Origin: Methanobacterium alkalithermotolerans
GTDB lineage: Archaea > Methanobacteriota > Methanobacteria > Methanobacteriales > Methanobacteriaceae
Direction of reading: 5' to 3'
Length of the DNA: 64,000 nucleotides
Assembly: GCF_018141185.1 (NCBI RefSeq)
Contig: NZ_CP058560.1
Location: 496,001 to 560,000, forward strand
In this document: positions 35,017-43,464 of the stretch, one piece after another
Numbering within the stretch: the stretch's first letter is position 1
Layout of the letters: every line of letters begins with the position of its first letter
Made by a program: the position numbers and the translations under genes
The notes under the pieces: generated by a model
The model's input: only the letters and a program-made list of their open reading frames with translations
Databases searched by the model: none
Told to the model about the DNA's origin: nothing

Positions 35017-35199
35017 CTATTTCAACCTTTGACCGGATATCTTTTTATTTTGCCAGCTGTATCTCCTTACTCTTTTGGATTTACCAAAACCACAGGAAGC
35101 ACAAACTTTTCGGCGAACATGATAAGCGTTTCTACCACATCTTCGACATCTAATGTGGGACTTTTTATTTCTTTTACCAAATGAGGGTGTACCTTTCAT
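35017..35199 (-). CDS. rpl37e: Large-subunit ribosomal protein eL37
   Basis: A 60-residue zinc-finger ribosomal protein: KGTPSFGKRNKKSHIRCRRCGRN, then CASCGFGKSKRVRRYSW. The four Cys (CRRCG...CASCG) bind zinc. Size and sequence are standard. It follows the Lsm gene by 130 bp on the same strand and ends directly at the TOPRIM start. Confidence 0.96.
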   Translation of the reverse strand: MKGTPSFGKRNKKSHIRCRRCGRNAYHVRRKVCASCGFGKSKRVRRYSWQNKKISGQRLK

Positions 35200-35329
35200 T
35201 ATTAAATCCTCCTAAAAAAAAGATGAAAATTTTAATAGAATATAAATTAATCCAATAAATTAGTATAGTTACTTAATATTAAAATAATTTATTATTAAAA
35301 TTAACTAATTTCTATTATAAACATTTAGT

Positions 35330-35566
35330 TCAGGGAGATATATATACTATGTTATCTCCACGGATTAGAACTGTGCCCAATCTGCGGGTCACTTCACCTT
35401 TTTCTAATTCTTCAGCATCATTTAATACCAAGTTCATATGTAAGTCGAAACTCTTTAAAACTCCTCTAAATTCTCGGTCACCTTTCAGTTTGATTAGTAC
35501 CGGGGAATTTAAAGATTTGCCTAATGCATCAAGTGGCCTTTGTACATTCACTTTCTGTGCATTCAT
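35330..35566 (-). CDS. Sm-like archaeal protein (Lsm)
   Basis: A 78-residue Sm-fold RNA-binding protein. Sm1 reads VLIKLKGDREFRGVLKSFDLHMNLVLNDAEE and Sm2 RRLGTVLIRGDNIVYISP. It forms a heptameric ring that binds U-rich RNA. I start at ATG 35566 because AAGGTGAT lies 4 nt upstream; a GTG nine bases earlier overlaps the site. The eL37 gene follows, as usual in archaea. Confidence 0.93.
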   Translation of the reverse strand: MNAQKVNVQRPLDALGKSLNSPVLIKLKGDREFRGVLKSFDLHMNLVLNDAEELEKGEVTRRLGTVLIRGDNIVYISP

Positions 35567-35603
35567 AATTATCACCTTTCCTATAACTTCAATGTTGGCT
35601 GGA

Positions 35604-35616
35604 TTTATATTTAAAT
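35604..35616 (-). promoter_or_regulatory. Promoter of the lsm-eL37-TOPRIM unit
   Basis: Minus-strand ATTTAAATATAAA, a near-consensus archaeal TATA box, lies about 38-50 bp before the Lsm start codon, leaving a leader of about 15-20 nt that contains AAGGTGAT. Confidence 0.55.
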
Positions 35617-35619
35617 GTA

Positions 35620-36111
35620 ACGCTCTTTAAGATAAAAAGCTATAACCAGATTCTATATTGATTTAGAAACACGTATAGTAATATCATCAGAAAAGAGTGT
35701 TACCATATTATTTTAGCCATGAATTTAATCAACAATACCATCAAGTTCTATAATCAGACTTGTTATAATGTTCTTTGTAAAATAGAGTATTTAAATCTTT
35801 TTTTAAAAAAGGATATTATTATTTAAGTTCCAGAAATATAGTGCCTTAGATATTTAAGTCCAGATTGAATATGAATTAAGTTTCCAGTTCCATATTCTCT
35901 AAATACATAAATATATAGAGTTCTAATCTATCCCTCATTTAATTGAAGCTCTGAATTATTAAAAATAATGATTTGTCACAATTTTCTGCTTTTTTAGATT
36001 ATTACATAGCCTCATTTTTATGAGGATATTGGTTAAAATAGTATAGCCTTATAGATGAATAATTAAGTGAGATAATTGGTTATAGCTGGATTTAAAAAAA
36101 TGTTTCATGCT
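35620..36111. other. Gene-free stretch
   Basis: AT-rich sequence with no credible open frame, RNA gene or strong inverted repeat. Confidence 0.4.
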
Positions 36112-36834
36112 CTACCGGGATCTCCTTTTATGTAAGACATAAATTATGAATGCTATCTGAATTAACAGAACTATAAAGGCCAGTGAAGCCTCATCCCATC
36201 CTAATAAGAAACCCCCTTTAAGTGTCCCTACTGCAGAAGATGTGCTCCAGGTTAAGGGCCACATAATGAATAGATTGGAAGTTAAACGGAAGATAATTGC
36301 AAATAACATCCCAAAAAGGGCTAAAGTTATAATTTCACTTAAAGGGTAAGTTCCCCAGTGGTAGGCCCCTAAGGATATACCTGCTAGTAAAATTCCAGGT
36401 ATAATACCAAATGCCCGGTCAAAGCGAAGTTGAAGCCAGGAAAAGATAAAAAAAGGTTCCCATAAAATAAGACCATTGGTTAAAAAATGAGGAATTAAAT
36501 TTAACCCATAAAAGGAATACTGGCTGAGGGCATAATACAGGAAATATGATGTTATAAATATGCTAATAATCAGGCTGGGAATTAAACCCTCTTTTTTTAT
36601 ACCTAAATCCTTTATAAATCCATTTTGACGCCATAAAAGCCACCATACTGGAAATATGACCAGCAGGGATGTGAAAATTAATCCATAAATTGCTTTTAAA
36701 CCATTTTCTGATGGTAGATGAACCAGTAAATAATAGCCCCCTCCCACCATTATTAACGCAGTTATTAAAGCTACAATCGTGTCGGATGATGGATTCCAGG
36801 CAAACCATCTTTTATTTAAGAATTCAGGATACAT
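36112..36834 (-). CDS. CPBP-like intramembrane protein
   Basis: A 240-residue membrane protein with about seven hydrophobic helices. The block ILWEPFFIFSWLQLRFDRAFG gives a single Glu where CPBP/Abi proteases carry EExxxR, and GAYHWGTYPLSE provides the later His. The first motif is therefore incomplete, and proteolytic activity is doubtful. Members of the superfamily can act as prenyl-protein proteases or bacteriocin-immunity proteins. It stands alone. Confidence 0.6.
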   Translation of the reverse strand: MYPEFLNKRWFAWNPSSDTIVALITALIMVGGGYYLLVHLPSENGLKAIYGLIFTSLLVIFPVWWLLWRQNGFIKDLGIKKEGLIPSLIISIFITSYFLYYALSQYSFYGLNLIPHFLTNGLILWEPFFIFSWLQLRFDRAFGIIPGILLAGISLGAYHWGTYPLSEIITLALFGMLFAIIFRLTSNLFIMWPLTWSTSSAVGTLKGGFLLGWDEASLAFIVLLIQIAFIIYVLHKRRSR

Positions 36835-37118
36835 GATAAACCCCCAATATTCTAATATTTTTATTTATATTAAGCTAAAATATTACATTTACTATAATTG
36901 CATTTAAGAGGCAATATTTACCAGGAAAATGGCTTATTCGAAATGATTATTAAATATTAAAAATATAAGATATTTAATAAAATCAAGTTTCGGAGTACTT
37001 AAATGAAAAAGAAACCCATATCGACATAATTAGATATTGGTCTTTTTTAAAGATTTATTATTTATTTTAAAACCACATATCTAAAAAATACTACTTTATA
37101 TTATCTAAAGGTGTTTAT

Positions 37119-37592
37119 TTGAAAGTTAAGAAAAGATATTATCTCCAGAAGAAAAAATTAAAAGATATAAAAAAGGATTTAGGTGATTATTCTGTCTTAA
37201 TTCCATCTAAAGCCAAAGTAGAGCTTTTAGAAACAGAAGAGTGTCCAGTTATACTGGTTGATGGTCAGCCCCTGATTATGATACTGGATGATCAGCCATT
37301 TCCTACCTTGAAAGGAGCTCTCACCATGGATTTAGATTTTAACTATGTGGTGGTGGATATGGGGGCAGTGAAATTCATGGCCAATGGGGCAGATGTTATG
37401 AGTCCTGGTGTGGTGGATGCTGATCCGGATATAAAAGAAGGGGACACCGTGGTTATTGTGGATGAAACCCATAAAAAACCACTGGCTATTGGTAGCAGTA
37501 TAATAAGTGGAAAGGAGATGGTGGAAAACACTAAAGGAAAAGCAGTAAAAACCATCCATTTTATTGGGGATAAAATATGGGAATTGGAATAA
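37119..37592 (+). CDS. PUA-domain RNA-binding protein
   Basis: A 157-residue protein starting at TTG with AAAGGTG 5 nt upstream. An N-terminal basic helix (KVKKRYYLQKKKLKDIKKD) is followed by a pre-PUA region, then the PUA fold (about 75-150): NYVVVDMGAVKFMANGADVMSPGVVDAD, IKEGDTVVIVDE and PLAIGSSIISG. This is the archaeal MCT-1-like or Tma20-like group that acts in translation or RNA binding. The arfB gene follows 18 bp on the same strand. Confidence 0.88.
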   Translation: MKVKKRYYLQKKKLKDIKKDLGDYSVLIPSKAKVELLETEECPVILVDGQPLIMILDDQPFPTLKGALTMDLDFNYVVVDMGAVKFMANGADVMSPGVVDADPDIKEGDTVVIVDETHKKPLAIGSSIISGKEMVENTKGKAVKTIHFIGDKIWELE

Positions 37593-37610
37593 GAAAAGGG
37601 TGTATGAAAA

Positions 37611-38315
37611 ATGGTTAAACTACGCTGGGAAGCAGGTAATGTTATATCTCCCCAGGTGCATCACATCGGAATTTTAGCACTGGGTTCCCATCTGGAAAAC
37701 CATGGCCCGGCACTGCCCATTGATACTGATGCTAAAATAGCCTCCTACATTGCCCTGGAAGCATCCTTATTAACCGGGGCTAAATTTTTAGGAGTTTTAT
37801 ATGCTGCTACTGAATTTCCTTATATCCCCCATGGAATCCATGTGGAGGTAAAAGAACTGGTAAATAACCGGCTAAAGCCCACTTTAAAATCTGCAAAAAA
37901 GTGCCTTAACTTAAAATCGGTGGTGCTGGTTAATGGACATGGAGGTAATGTCCCTATCTGCGACTTTATAGAGGAACTGGAAGAAGAATTGGATCTGGAA
38001 ATAGTTTTTAACAACCGCATGGTGGAAATAGAAGGCCCTCATGCCGGTTCAGGAGAACTATCTGTTGGTACTATTTTAGGAATAACCCGTACCTCCCAAT
38101 TAAAGGATAACTTTAATCTGGATGATTATCCAGAAGTGGGGATGTGTGGTTTTAAAAAAGCCAGACAAGAAGATGAAGGAATAGATGAAGGGGCCCGGGA
38201 AGTTGAAAAGGAAGGAATTTATGTGGACCCCATTTTAGGCCAATCCCTGCTGGATAAAGCTATAAAAGATATAGTAAAAGATGTTAAAAAACTCTTAGAA
38301 GAAGAGGATATGTAA
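37611..38315 (+). CDS. arfB: FAPy deformylase of riboflavin/F420 biosynthesis
   Basis: A 234-residue creatininase-fold metal enzyme. Metal ligands are seen in ALGSHLENHGPALPIDTDA (Glu, His and Asp) and VNGHGGN, with a late EGPHAGSGE. Length and blocks match ArfB, which removes formate from 2-amino-5-formylamino-6-ribosylaminopyrimidinone 5'-phosphate, the archaeal route to riboflavin and the F420 deazaflavin. A plain creatininase is the alternative; methanogen context favours ArfB. It is preceded by the PUA gene. Confidence 0.85.
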   Translation: MVKLRWEAGNVISPQVHHIGILALGSHLENHGPALPIDTDAKIASYIALEASLLTGAKFLGVLYAATEFPYIPHGIHVEVKELVNNRLKPTLKSAKKCLNLKSVVLVNGHGGNVPICDFIEELEEELDLEIVFNNRMVEIEGPHAGSGELSVGTILGITRTSQLKDNFNLDDYPEVGMCGFKKARQEDEGIDEGAREVEKEGIYVDPILGQSLLDKAIKDIVKDVKKLLEEEDM

Positions 38316-38381
38316 AATAAACTAATATAATTAAAAGGATAGTTCTTTTTTTAATAAGAGATAGTTTGATTATAATAAATA

Positions 38382-38479
38382 ATGGTAGGAGGTGATAAGA
38401 TTTGGACACCTTTATAACCTTCTACCATATAAAGGGGGCTGAGCTCCCCCTAATATTCATTTATTTTCTACTTTTATAA
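38382..38479 (+). ncRNA. Candidate structured RNA, or leader with a 25-codon peptide
   Basis: ATGGTAGGAGGT (38382-38393) pairs with ACCTTCTACCAT (38417-38428): 12 bp with one G-U, extended inward by AUAA/UUAU around one bulge. AGGGGG/CCCCCT (38433-38451) forms a second hairpin. A perfect anti-SD match GGAGGTGAT (38388-38396) lies inside the first stem and is followed 5 nt later by TTG 38402, which opens 25 codons (MDTFITFYHIKGAELPL and a hydrophobic end) to TAA 38477-38479. So the site may be a translated micro-ORF controlled by its own hairpin, or an sRNA. Family is not recognised. Confidence 0.4.
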
Positions 38480-38597
38480 ATGATTGGGTTTTTTAGAAAT
38501 TAAGGATAATTAAATCCTGTTTTTTAACTAAGAAATAAAAAAATTTTTTATTATTTCTTTTTTGAAGATAAATTCTATTTATTTAATTATCTAAGAG

Positions 38598-38625
38598 TCC
38601 GTATCTTTAAAGCCTAAGATACGGA
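38598..38625. repeat. Perfect 10-bp inverted repeat
   Basis: TCCGTATCTT (38598-38607) and AAGATACGGA (38616-38625) with an 8-nt loop. It lies 55 bp beyond the MATE stop on the minus strand. It may be a bidirectional end signal; no U-run touches it, so its role is open. Confidence 0.5.
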
Positions 38626-38680
38626 TTTAGAACGATAAGAAGATATCTGATTCGCCCCGACCCGTGAACAATAATTTAAA

Positions 38681-40081
38681 TTATATATCAGGAGATCTGG
38701 TTCTCTGCAGGGCCTTAATATACCTTCTGGTCCATAAATGGGTGATACTGCTCCCTACCAGGTTACCAATTACTATACCCCACCATACCCCTGAGGGCCC
38801 CCAGCCCCAAACTATGGCCAGCAAGTATGCTATAAGAATTATGCAGGCCAGTTCCCTGAATAGAGTCATAACAAGAGAGGTTATTCCCTTTCCAATAGCC
38901 TGGAAGATGGAAGATGACATGATACCCAGAGGTAGCAGTAGATAGAAGAAACACATTACCTGGAGGAATAGAGCTATGGTAGGTGCCAGGTAGGATGTTT
39001 CAGGAGAGTAGGCAAATATCCGGGCCATATAAGGGGCAAATATGTAGGTTATCACTCCCAGTAAGAGGGCCACTTTTATACTGAGCTTGACTGAGTACAG
39101 GTGGGATATGGAAAGTTTATCAAACATTTTGGCTCCGTAGGCTGCACCGGCAACGGTAATAAGAGCGGTTCCTATACCTGCTGAGGGGATGATGGCCACC
39201 ATAACCACTCTCCATCCGGCAGTGTAGATAGCCACTGCATCAGTTCCTCCAGTTATAACCAGAATTCCATTTAGTATCCCCATTAAAAGGGCTATTACCA
39301 GGGTTTCCGCACTGGCAGGTAACCCCACCAGCAGTATACTTTTAAGGACTTTTTTACTGGGTTGGAAATCATACCGGGAAAAAGATACATAGGTATCCCT
39401 TTTTAAAAGAAGCCAGTAGACAATAACAGCAGATACCAGGGCCGATGATATCACTGTGGCCCAGGCTGCACCGGCTATACCCCAACCCGCCCAGTAAATG
39501 AGTATGGGATCCAGGACCATGTTGATTATAGCTGAAGCAGCCATGGCATACATGGCCCTTTTAACATCCCCTTCTGCCCTCAGGATTCCCGAGGATACCC
39601 CGGTAAATATTAAGAAGATGGTACCGGCAAAGATGATTTGACCATAATCCACTGCCAGGGATAATGATTCACCTGCTCCCAGGGCCAGTAAAATATCCGG
39701 GAGAAATAAAAGTAAGGGTATGGTTAAAGCCAGGGATACACCTACGGAGATTAATATCGAGTGTATGGCTGCATTATCAGCGCCTTTTTTATTTTTAGAC
39801 CCGATGCATCGGGCTATAGCTGATGATGCTCCTGCTCCCAAACCATTACTCAGGCCAATCAGGATCATGAAAACCGGGCTGATGAATCCTAAAGCGGCCA
39901 GGGCATTGGCACCTAAACCAGCCACCCAGATACTGTCCACCAGGTTGTAAACCATCATCAAAACCATGGCAATAATCATTGGTCCGGATAATTTACGAAT
40001 GGCTTTTTCCGGATCTCCGGTAATAAGAGATACTCTTTTTTGGGCCCCGTCCTGAGGGGAGGAATTGGAATCAGAATGCAT
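38681..40081 (-). CDS. MATE-family multidrug efflux transporter
   Basis: A 466-residue, 12-helix antiporter exporting cations, often drugs, in exchange for Na or H. Visible blocks: PMIIAMVLMMVYNLVDSIWVAGLG near residue 40, GLSNGLGAGASSAIARCIGSK, and GIMSSSIFQAIGKG. I start at ATG 40081 because GAGGTGG is 6 nt upstream; an in-frame ATG at 40114 has none. It lies 46 bp after the MarR gene (stop 40128) and shares its strand, so MarR probably regulates it. Confidence 0.9.
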   Translation of the reverse strand: MHSDSNSSPQDGAQKRVSLITGDPEKAIRKLSGPMIIAMVLMMVYNLVDSIWVAGLGANALAALGFISPVFMILIGLSNGLGAGASSAIARCIGSKNKKGADNAAIHSILISVGVSLALTIPLLLFLPDILLALGAGESLSLAVDYGQIIFAGTIFLIFTGVSSGILRAEGDVKRAMYAMAASAIINMVLDPILIYWAGWGIAGAAWATVISSALVSAVIVYWLLLKRDTYVSFSRYDFQPSKKVLKSILLVGLPASAETLVIALLMGILNGILVITGGTDAVAIYTAGWRVVMVAIIPSAGIGTALITVAGAAYGAKMFDKLSISHLYSVKLSIKVALLLGVITYIFAPYMARIFAYSPETSYLAPTIALFLQVMCFFYLLLPLGIMSSSIFQAIGKGITSLVMTLFRELACIILIAYLLAIVWGWGPSGVWWGIVIGNLVGSSITHLWTRRYIKALQRTRSPDI

Positions 40082-40127
40082 TAAGTTCCACCTCTTTATT
40101 AGAGATATATCCATAAGTATAATTCAT

Positions 40128-40595
40128 TTATTCACCCCGGGTAATTTCCAGGCTTTTAATAGCAAGTTTTCTTAAAGTTTTCTTTAAAAATTTATTTTCC
40201 TGAGGGGAAAATCCGGATAATATGTTTTCTTCCCATTGCTGGTCAATATTAGATATTTCCGGTAACATTTTTTTACCATTTTCACTTAAAAAAAGGAGGT
40301 ACCTGCGGCGGTTTTCCGGGTCAACCTGGCGATAAATAAGTTCATGGTCTTCCAGCTTTTTTATAGCCCGGGCCACTGTCCCCTTATCAATATGGAAATG
40401 GTGGGATAGATCATCCTGAGAAATTCCTTCTTTGTGGGATATCTGCATTAGAAAGGGGAATTGGCCTGCAGTCAGATCCAGTGATTTAATTTTTTCATTA
40501 AGATAAACAAAGTGAGTACGATGGATGATGGATAAAAAAAACCCTAATGGCAGGTCTTCTTTATCACTTTGCAGTAATTTTTTTGTATTTTCCAT
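40128..40595 (-). CDS. MarR-family transcriptional regulator
   Basis: A 155-residue winged-helix protein with LTAGQFPFLMQISHKEGISQDDLSHHFHIDKGTVARAIKKLED covering the helix-turn-helix and DPENRRRYLLFLSENGKKML covering the wing, both typical of MarR. It is the first gene of a two-gene operon with the MATE pump, a common arrangement for drug-responsive efflux. The palindrome TCTGAA-T-TTCAGA just before its promoter is a candidate own operator. Confidence 0.9.
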   Translation of the reverse strand: MENTKKLLQSDKEDLPLGFFLSIIHRTHFVYLNEKIKSLDLTAGQFPFLMQISHKEGISQDDLSHHFHIDKGTVARAIKKLEDHELIYRQVDPENRRRYLLFLSENGKKMLPEISNIDQQWEENILSGFSPQENKFLKKTLRKLAIKSLEITRGE

Positions 40596-40933
40596 AGTAT
40601 AAGTCCTTATAATTTAAATATCTGAATTTCAGACCTTGAAAATCGTTTAAATAAGTTATTTTGAGAATTTTAGTGACTAAAAGAGATAAAAGAAGCCCCG
40701 GTTAATAATCTAGTTAATATTAGACCTTAAAATAGATAAAAGAAGCCCCGGTTAAAATCCCATTAAAAGCACTCTAAAAAAATAGGATTTAAGATTAAGC
40801 CTGATTTTTTTTAGTTGTTATGGTCATAATATAGTATAAAAAGCAACTATATAAATGTTGTCAATGCAACTATTGTCTTAACAACATAATTTAATAAAAA
40901 AATATCCGGGCCAAATCTTTGAATTAAATATAT
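40596..40933 (-). promoter_or_regulatory. marR leader with direct repeats, palindrome and two promoters
   Basis: Minus-strand TATA near 40611-40620 (ATATTTAAATTAT) next to the palindrome TCTGAATTTCAGA (40621-40633). Two exact 22-bp copies of a GAAGCCCCGG-containing repeat lie at 40684-40705 and 40734-40755, exactly 50 bp apart. Farther upstream, another TATA (ATTTATATAGT, 40846-40856) is framed by two GCAACTAT copies (40843-40850 and 40866-40873) and the inverted repeat GTTG-TCAATG-CAAC (40857-40870). This suggests a leader of about 230 nt. Confidence 0.5.
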
Positions 40934-43441
40934 TTAACCTTTTTCTAGGGCTTTTATAAGTCGAGAGCATTCTTTGGCCTTTTTATGATTATGGGTGGCA
41001 TGGGCGATTCTTTTAATCCCATCCAGCATCCGCACCACTCTATCTAGCCAGGAGAAAATATCCCCGGGATAAGCCTGTATCTGGTACCGGTTTAATAAAC
41101 GCCGGCTGATATCCAGGGGATCATAACCATTCAATCGACTTTTAATGATTTTAGATGAGAGTTCCCTCTGCAGGCAGTCACAGAATGGCCGTTCCTTACA
41201 CTCACAGGACATGAAATCAATTTGAATATTTAATACTGTCTCCTGCAGTCCCACGTCCAGTTTAACCAGGTTTTCACCAGAAGAAATAATATCCCGGGTG
41301 GAATCAGCCATAAGCCTGGTGGAGAAATGGGCTTTCACTGCCTTAGAAAGTTGCCGGTGAAGCCGGCTGGATAAGTAGGCACTTTCAAAAGGTTCCAGAT
41401 AAAGAGCAATGTCCAGTGGTCCTTTTTTTGATTTTCTTTTCAGGTTTTTCTGGATATAGTAAGCGTCCTCTGAATTAAGAAAAGAAACAGAAACCGCCCT
41501 TCCATAACGGGTAGGTTTAATAATGCCTTGATCCACCTTAATCCATCCATAAGATTCCATGGTAAGGAGGGCCTGATCTATATCCGTAGAAAGAGGCATT
41601 CCCTGGTAAAATTTAGAAATATCCTCTGTATTTTTCAGGGCATAGGAGGAGATATCCGCCAGGATCTGTTCCAGGGTATCTTCCGGGGAATAATAAACAT
41701 GGACAGAATCCACGTCACTTTCCAGTAATTCCACTGCCTTTAATTCTTCTGTTTCTTCATCAAAGGTGAGTCCTATTTCACCTAAAAGGTATACCCTGCC
41801 CCGGTCATGGTAGGAAGGTCTACCGGCACGTCCCAGCATCTGAGAAAATTCATTGGGAGTGATCCATTTATTACCCATAAGCAGAGTTTCAAAGATAACC
41901 TGGGATGCTGGGAAATCCACCCCTGCTGCTAAGGCCGCAGTGGTAACCACGGTGGATATTTCCTGGCGGCTGAATGATTTTTCAATTCTCTCCTTCTGGG
42001 CATAAGATAGACCAGCGTGATAAGCCGCGGCCTTAACCCGGTGCCGGGTTAAGTAATTGGCAATAAGATGGGTTTTACGCCGGGAGTTGGTGAAGATTAT
42101 GGTCTGGCCATGAAATCCTTTTTTGGATTTTTCTTTAAATTCCTGGCGGGAGATCCGGGTCATTAATAGCTTTTTTTCCTCCTCACTTCTGGTGAAAATA
42201 AGGTGTCTTTCCAGGGGCACCGGACGGCGGTCATATTCCACCAGCTTCATTTTAAATTGTTCCGCAATTTGGAGAGGATTTTTTACTGTAGCCGAAAGTC
42301 CAATGACCTGTATTCCTGGAAAAATAGTTTTAAGACGTTTAATAAGGCCGTTTAGTCGGGGACCTCTTTCTTCATCATCCAGGGTGTGTATTTCATCAAT
42401 CACCACCACCCCCAGATTCTCCAGGAGGTGAGATTTTCCAGAGCGGAGCATGAAGTCCACCCCTTCGTAGGTTCCCACTATGATATCTGCCTCTTTGATA
42501 TCATCATCAGGGAGTTTTATTTCTTCCCGGGCTTTAATCCTGCTCATACCCACTTTTATAGATGTCTTAAGGCCTAGGGGAGAGTATCTCTTTTTAAAAT
42601 CCCGATATTTCTGATTGGCCAGGGCCACCAGAGGAGTTAAGAAGATGAATTTTTTGCCATTTAAAGCAGCAGGTATACCTGAGAGCTCCCCGATGAGGGT
42701 CTTACCACTGGCGGTGGCAGATACCACCAGCAGGCTTTCTCCCTGCAGTAATCCGTTTTCTAAAGCCAGGTACTGTACCGGTAATAGTTTAGAACTTCCC
42801 TGCTTTTTTAGAGCTCTTTTAAATTTTTCAGGGAGTTTTAAGGAATTAATATCTATTTCAGGTATGTTTTTATCCCGGATAGATGTGATTTTATCAAAAA
42901 GAGTGAGTTCTTTATTTTTCAGAGGATCAAAACCTGGATCCATGACCTGAAGTACCTTATCCAGGTTCCCGGTTTTATCCAGTAATCTTTTAAAGCTGTT
43001 GAAGGTTTTTTTATTAATACCCCGATATTTTAATTCCCTTTTTATTTCTTCCTCAGCGCACATGCGACAGATCTTTTGCTGGTGATGATTGAATGAAGAT
43101 TTAGAGGTAATTATAGTAATATTTCCCTCCATAGTACAGTGCTGGCAAATCTGAGTCCGACGATATTTTATATTTAAAGAATCCAGAAATTCTTCTGTTT
43201 CTTCATCTTTTCCAATTAAAAAAACCGCCTGCTTTCTTAATAATTTTATGGCCTCCTGGGGAGGAAGAACAGTTTCTTTATCATTTTTTACCACAAAACG
43301 GTGGATTTTACTCCCACCAGGAGTTTTTCTGAATTTGATATAACCATAAAATTCTGGTTTTCGCCGTGAATTAAGAGCGCCCTTAGGACTTCCAATAGGG
43401 AACATTTCCAGAATTTTCTTTTTCTTCTTTAGAATTATCAT
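40934..43441 (-). CDS. Archaeal SF2 DEAD/DEAH-box helicase with zinc-finger insert
   Basis: An 835-residue helicase. Residues 1-110 hold a unique domain with a CQHC...CRMC zinc ribbon at about 96-125. Walker A is VSATASGKTLIGE (about 240) and Walker B DEIHTLDDEE (about 340), followed by IGLSATVKNP (motif III) and TTAALAAGVDFPASQVIFE plus QMLGRAGRPSYHD (motifs V and VI). The C-terminal third is a Ski2-like winged-helix region ending with the CECKERPFCDCLQREL Cys cluster. It resembles the DUF5814-type archaeal helicases, kin to Hel308. It follows the acyl-CoA synthetase stop by 23 bp. Confidence 0.88.
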   Translation of the reverse strand: MIILKKKKKILEMFPIGSPKGALNSRRKPEFYGYIKFRKTPGGSKIHRFVVKNDKETVLPPQEAIKLLRKQAVFLIGKDEETEEFLDSLNIKYRRTQICQHCTMEGNITIITSKSSFNHHQQKICRMCAEEEIKRELKYRGINKKTFNSFKRLLDKTGNLDKVLQVMDPGFDPLKNKELTLFDKITSIRDKNIPEIDINSLKLPEKFKRALKKQGSSKLLPVQYLALENGLLQGESLLVVSATASGKTLIGELSGIPAALNGKKFIFLTPLVALANQKYRDFKKRYSPLGLKTSIKVGMSRIKAREEIKLPDDDIKEADIIVGTYEGVDFMLRSGKSHLLENLGVVVIDEIHTLDDEERGPRLNGLIKRLKTIFPGIQVIGLSATVKNPLQIAEQFKMKLVEYDRRPVPLERHLIFTRSEEEKKLLMTRISRQEFKEKSKKGFHGQTIIFTNSRRKTHLIANYLTRHRVKAAAYHAGLSYAQKERIEKSFSRQEISTVVTTAALAAGVDFPASQVIFETLLMGNKWITPNEFSQMLGRAGRPSYHDRGRVYLLGEIGLTFDEETEELKAVELLESDVDSVHVYYSPEDTLEQILADISSYALKNTEDISKFYQGMPLSTDIDQALLTMESYGWIKVDQGIIKPTRYGRAVSVSFLNSEDAYYIQKNLKRKSKKGPLDIALYLEPFESAYLSSRLHRQLSKAVKAHFSTRLMADSTRDIISSGENLVKLDVGLQETVLNIQIDFMSCECKERPFCDCLQRELSSKIIKSRLNGYDPLDISRRLLNRYQIQAYPGDIFSWLDRVVRMLDGIKRIAHATHNHKKAKECSRLIKALEKG

Positions 43442-43464
43442 TTATTATCCTGCAATGGTCTTTA

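Larger units (their letters stand above)
38316..38680. other. Gene-poor gap with strong RNA-like structure
   Basis: Holds the structured candidate at 38382-38479 and the inverted repeat at 38598-38625. The rest is A/T-rich with a long T-run around 38540-38565. Confidence 0.5.

Noticed and set aside
40684..40755. Two-repeat mini-CRISPR
   Set aside because: Only two 22-bp repeats with a 28-bp interval, no cas genes, and promoter context in front of marR.
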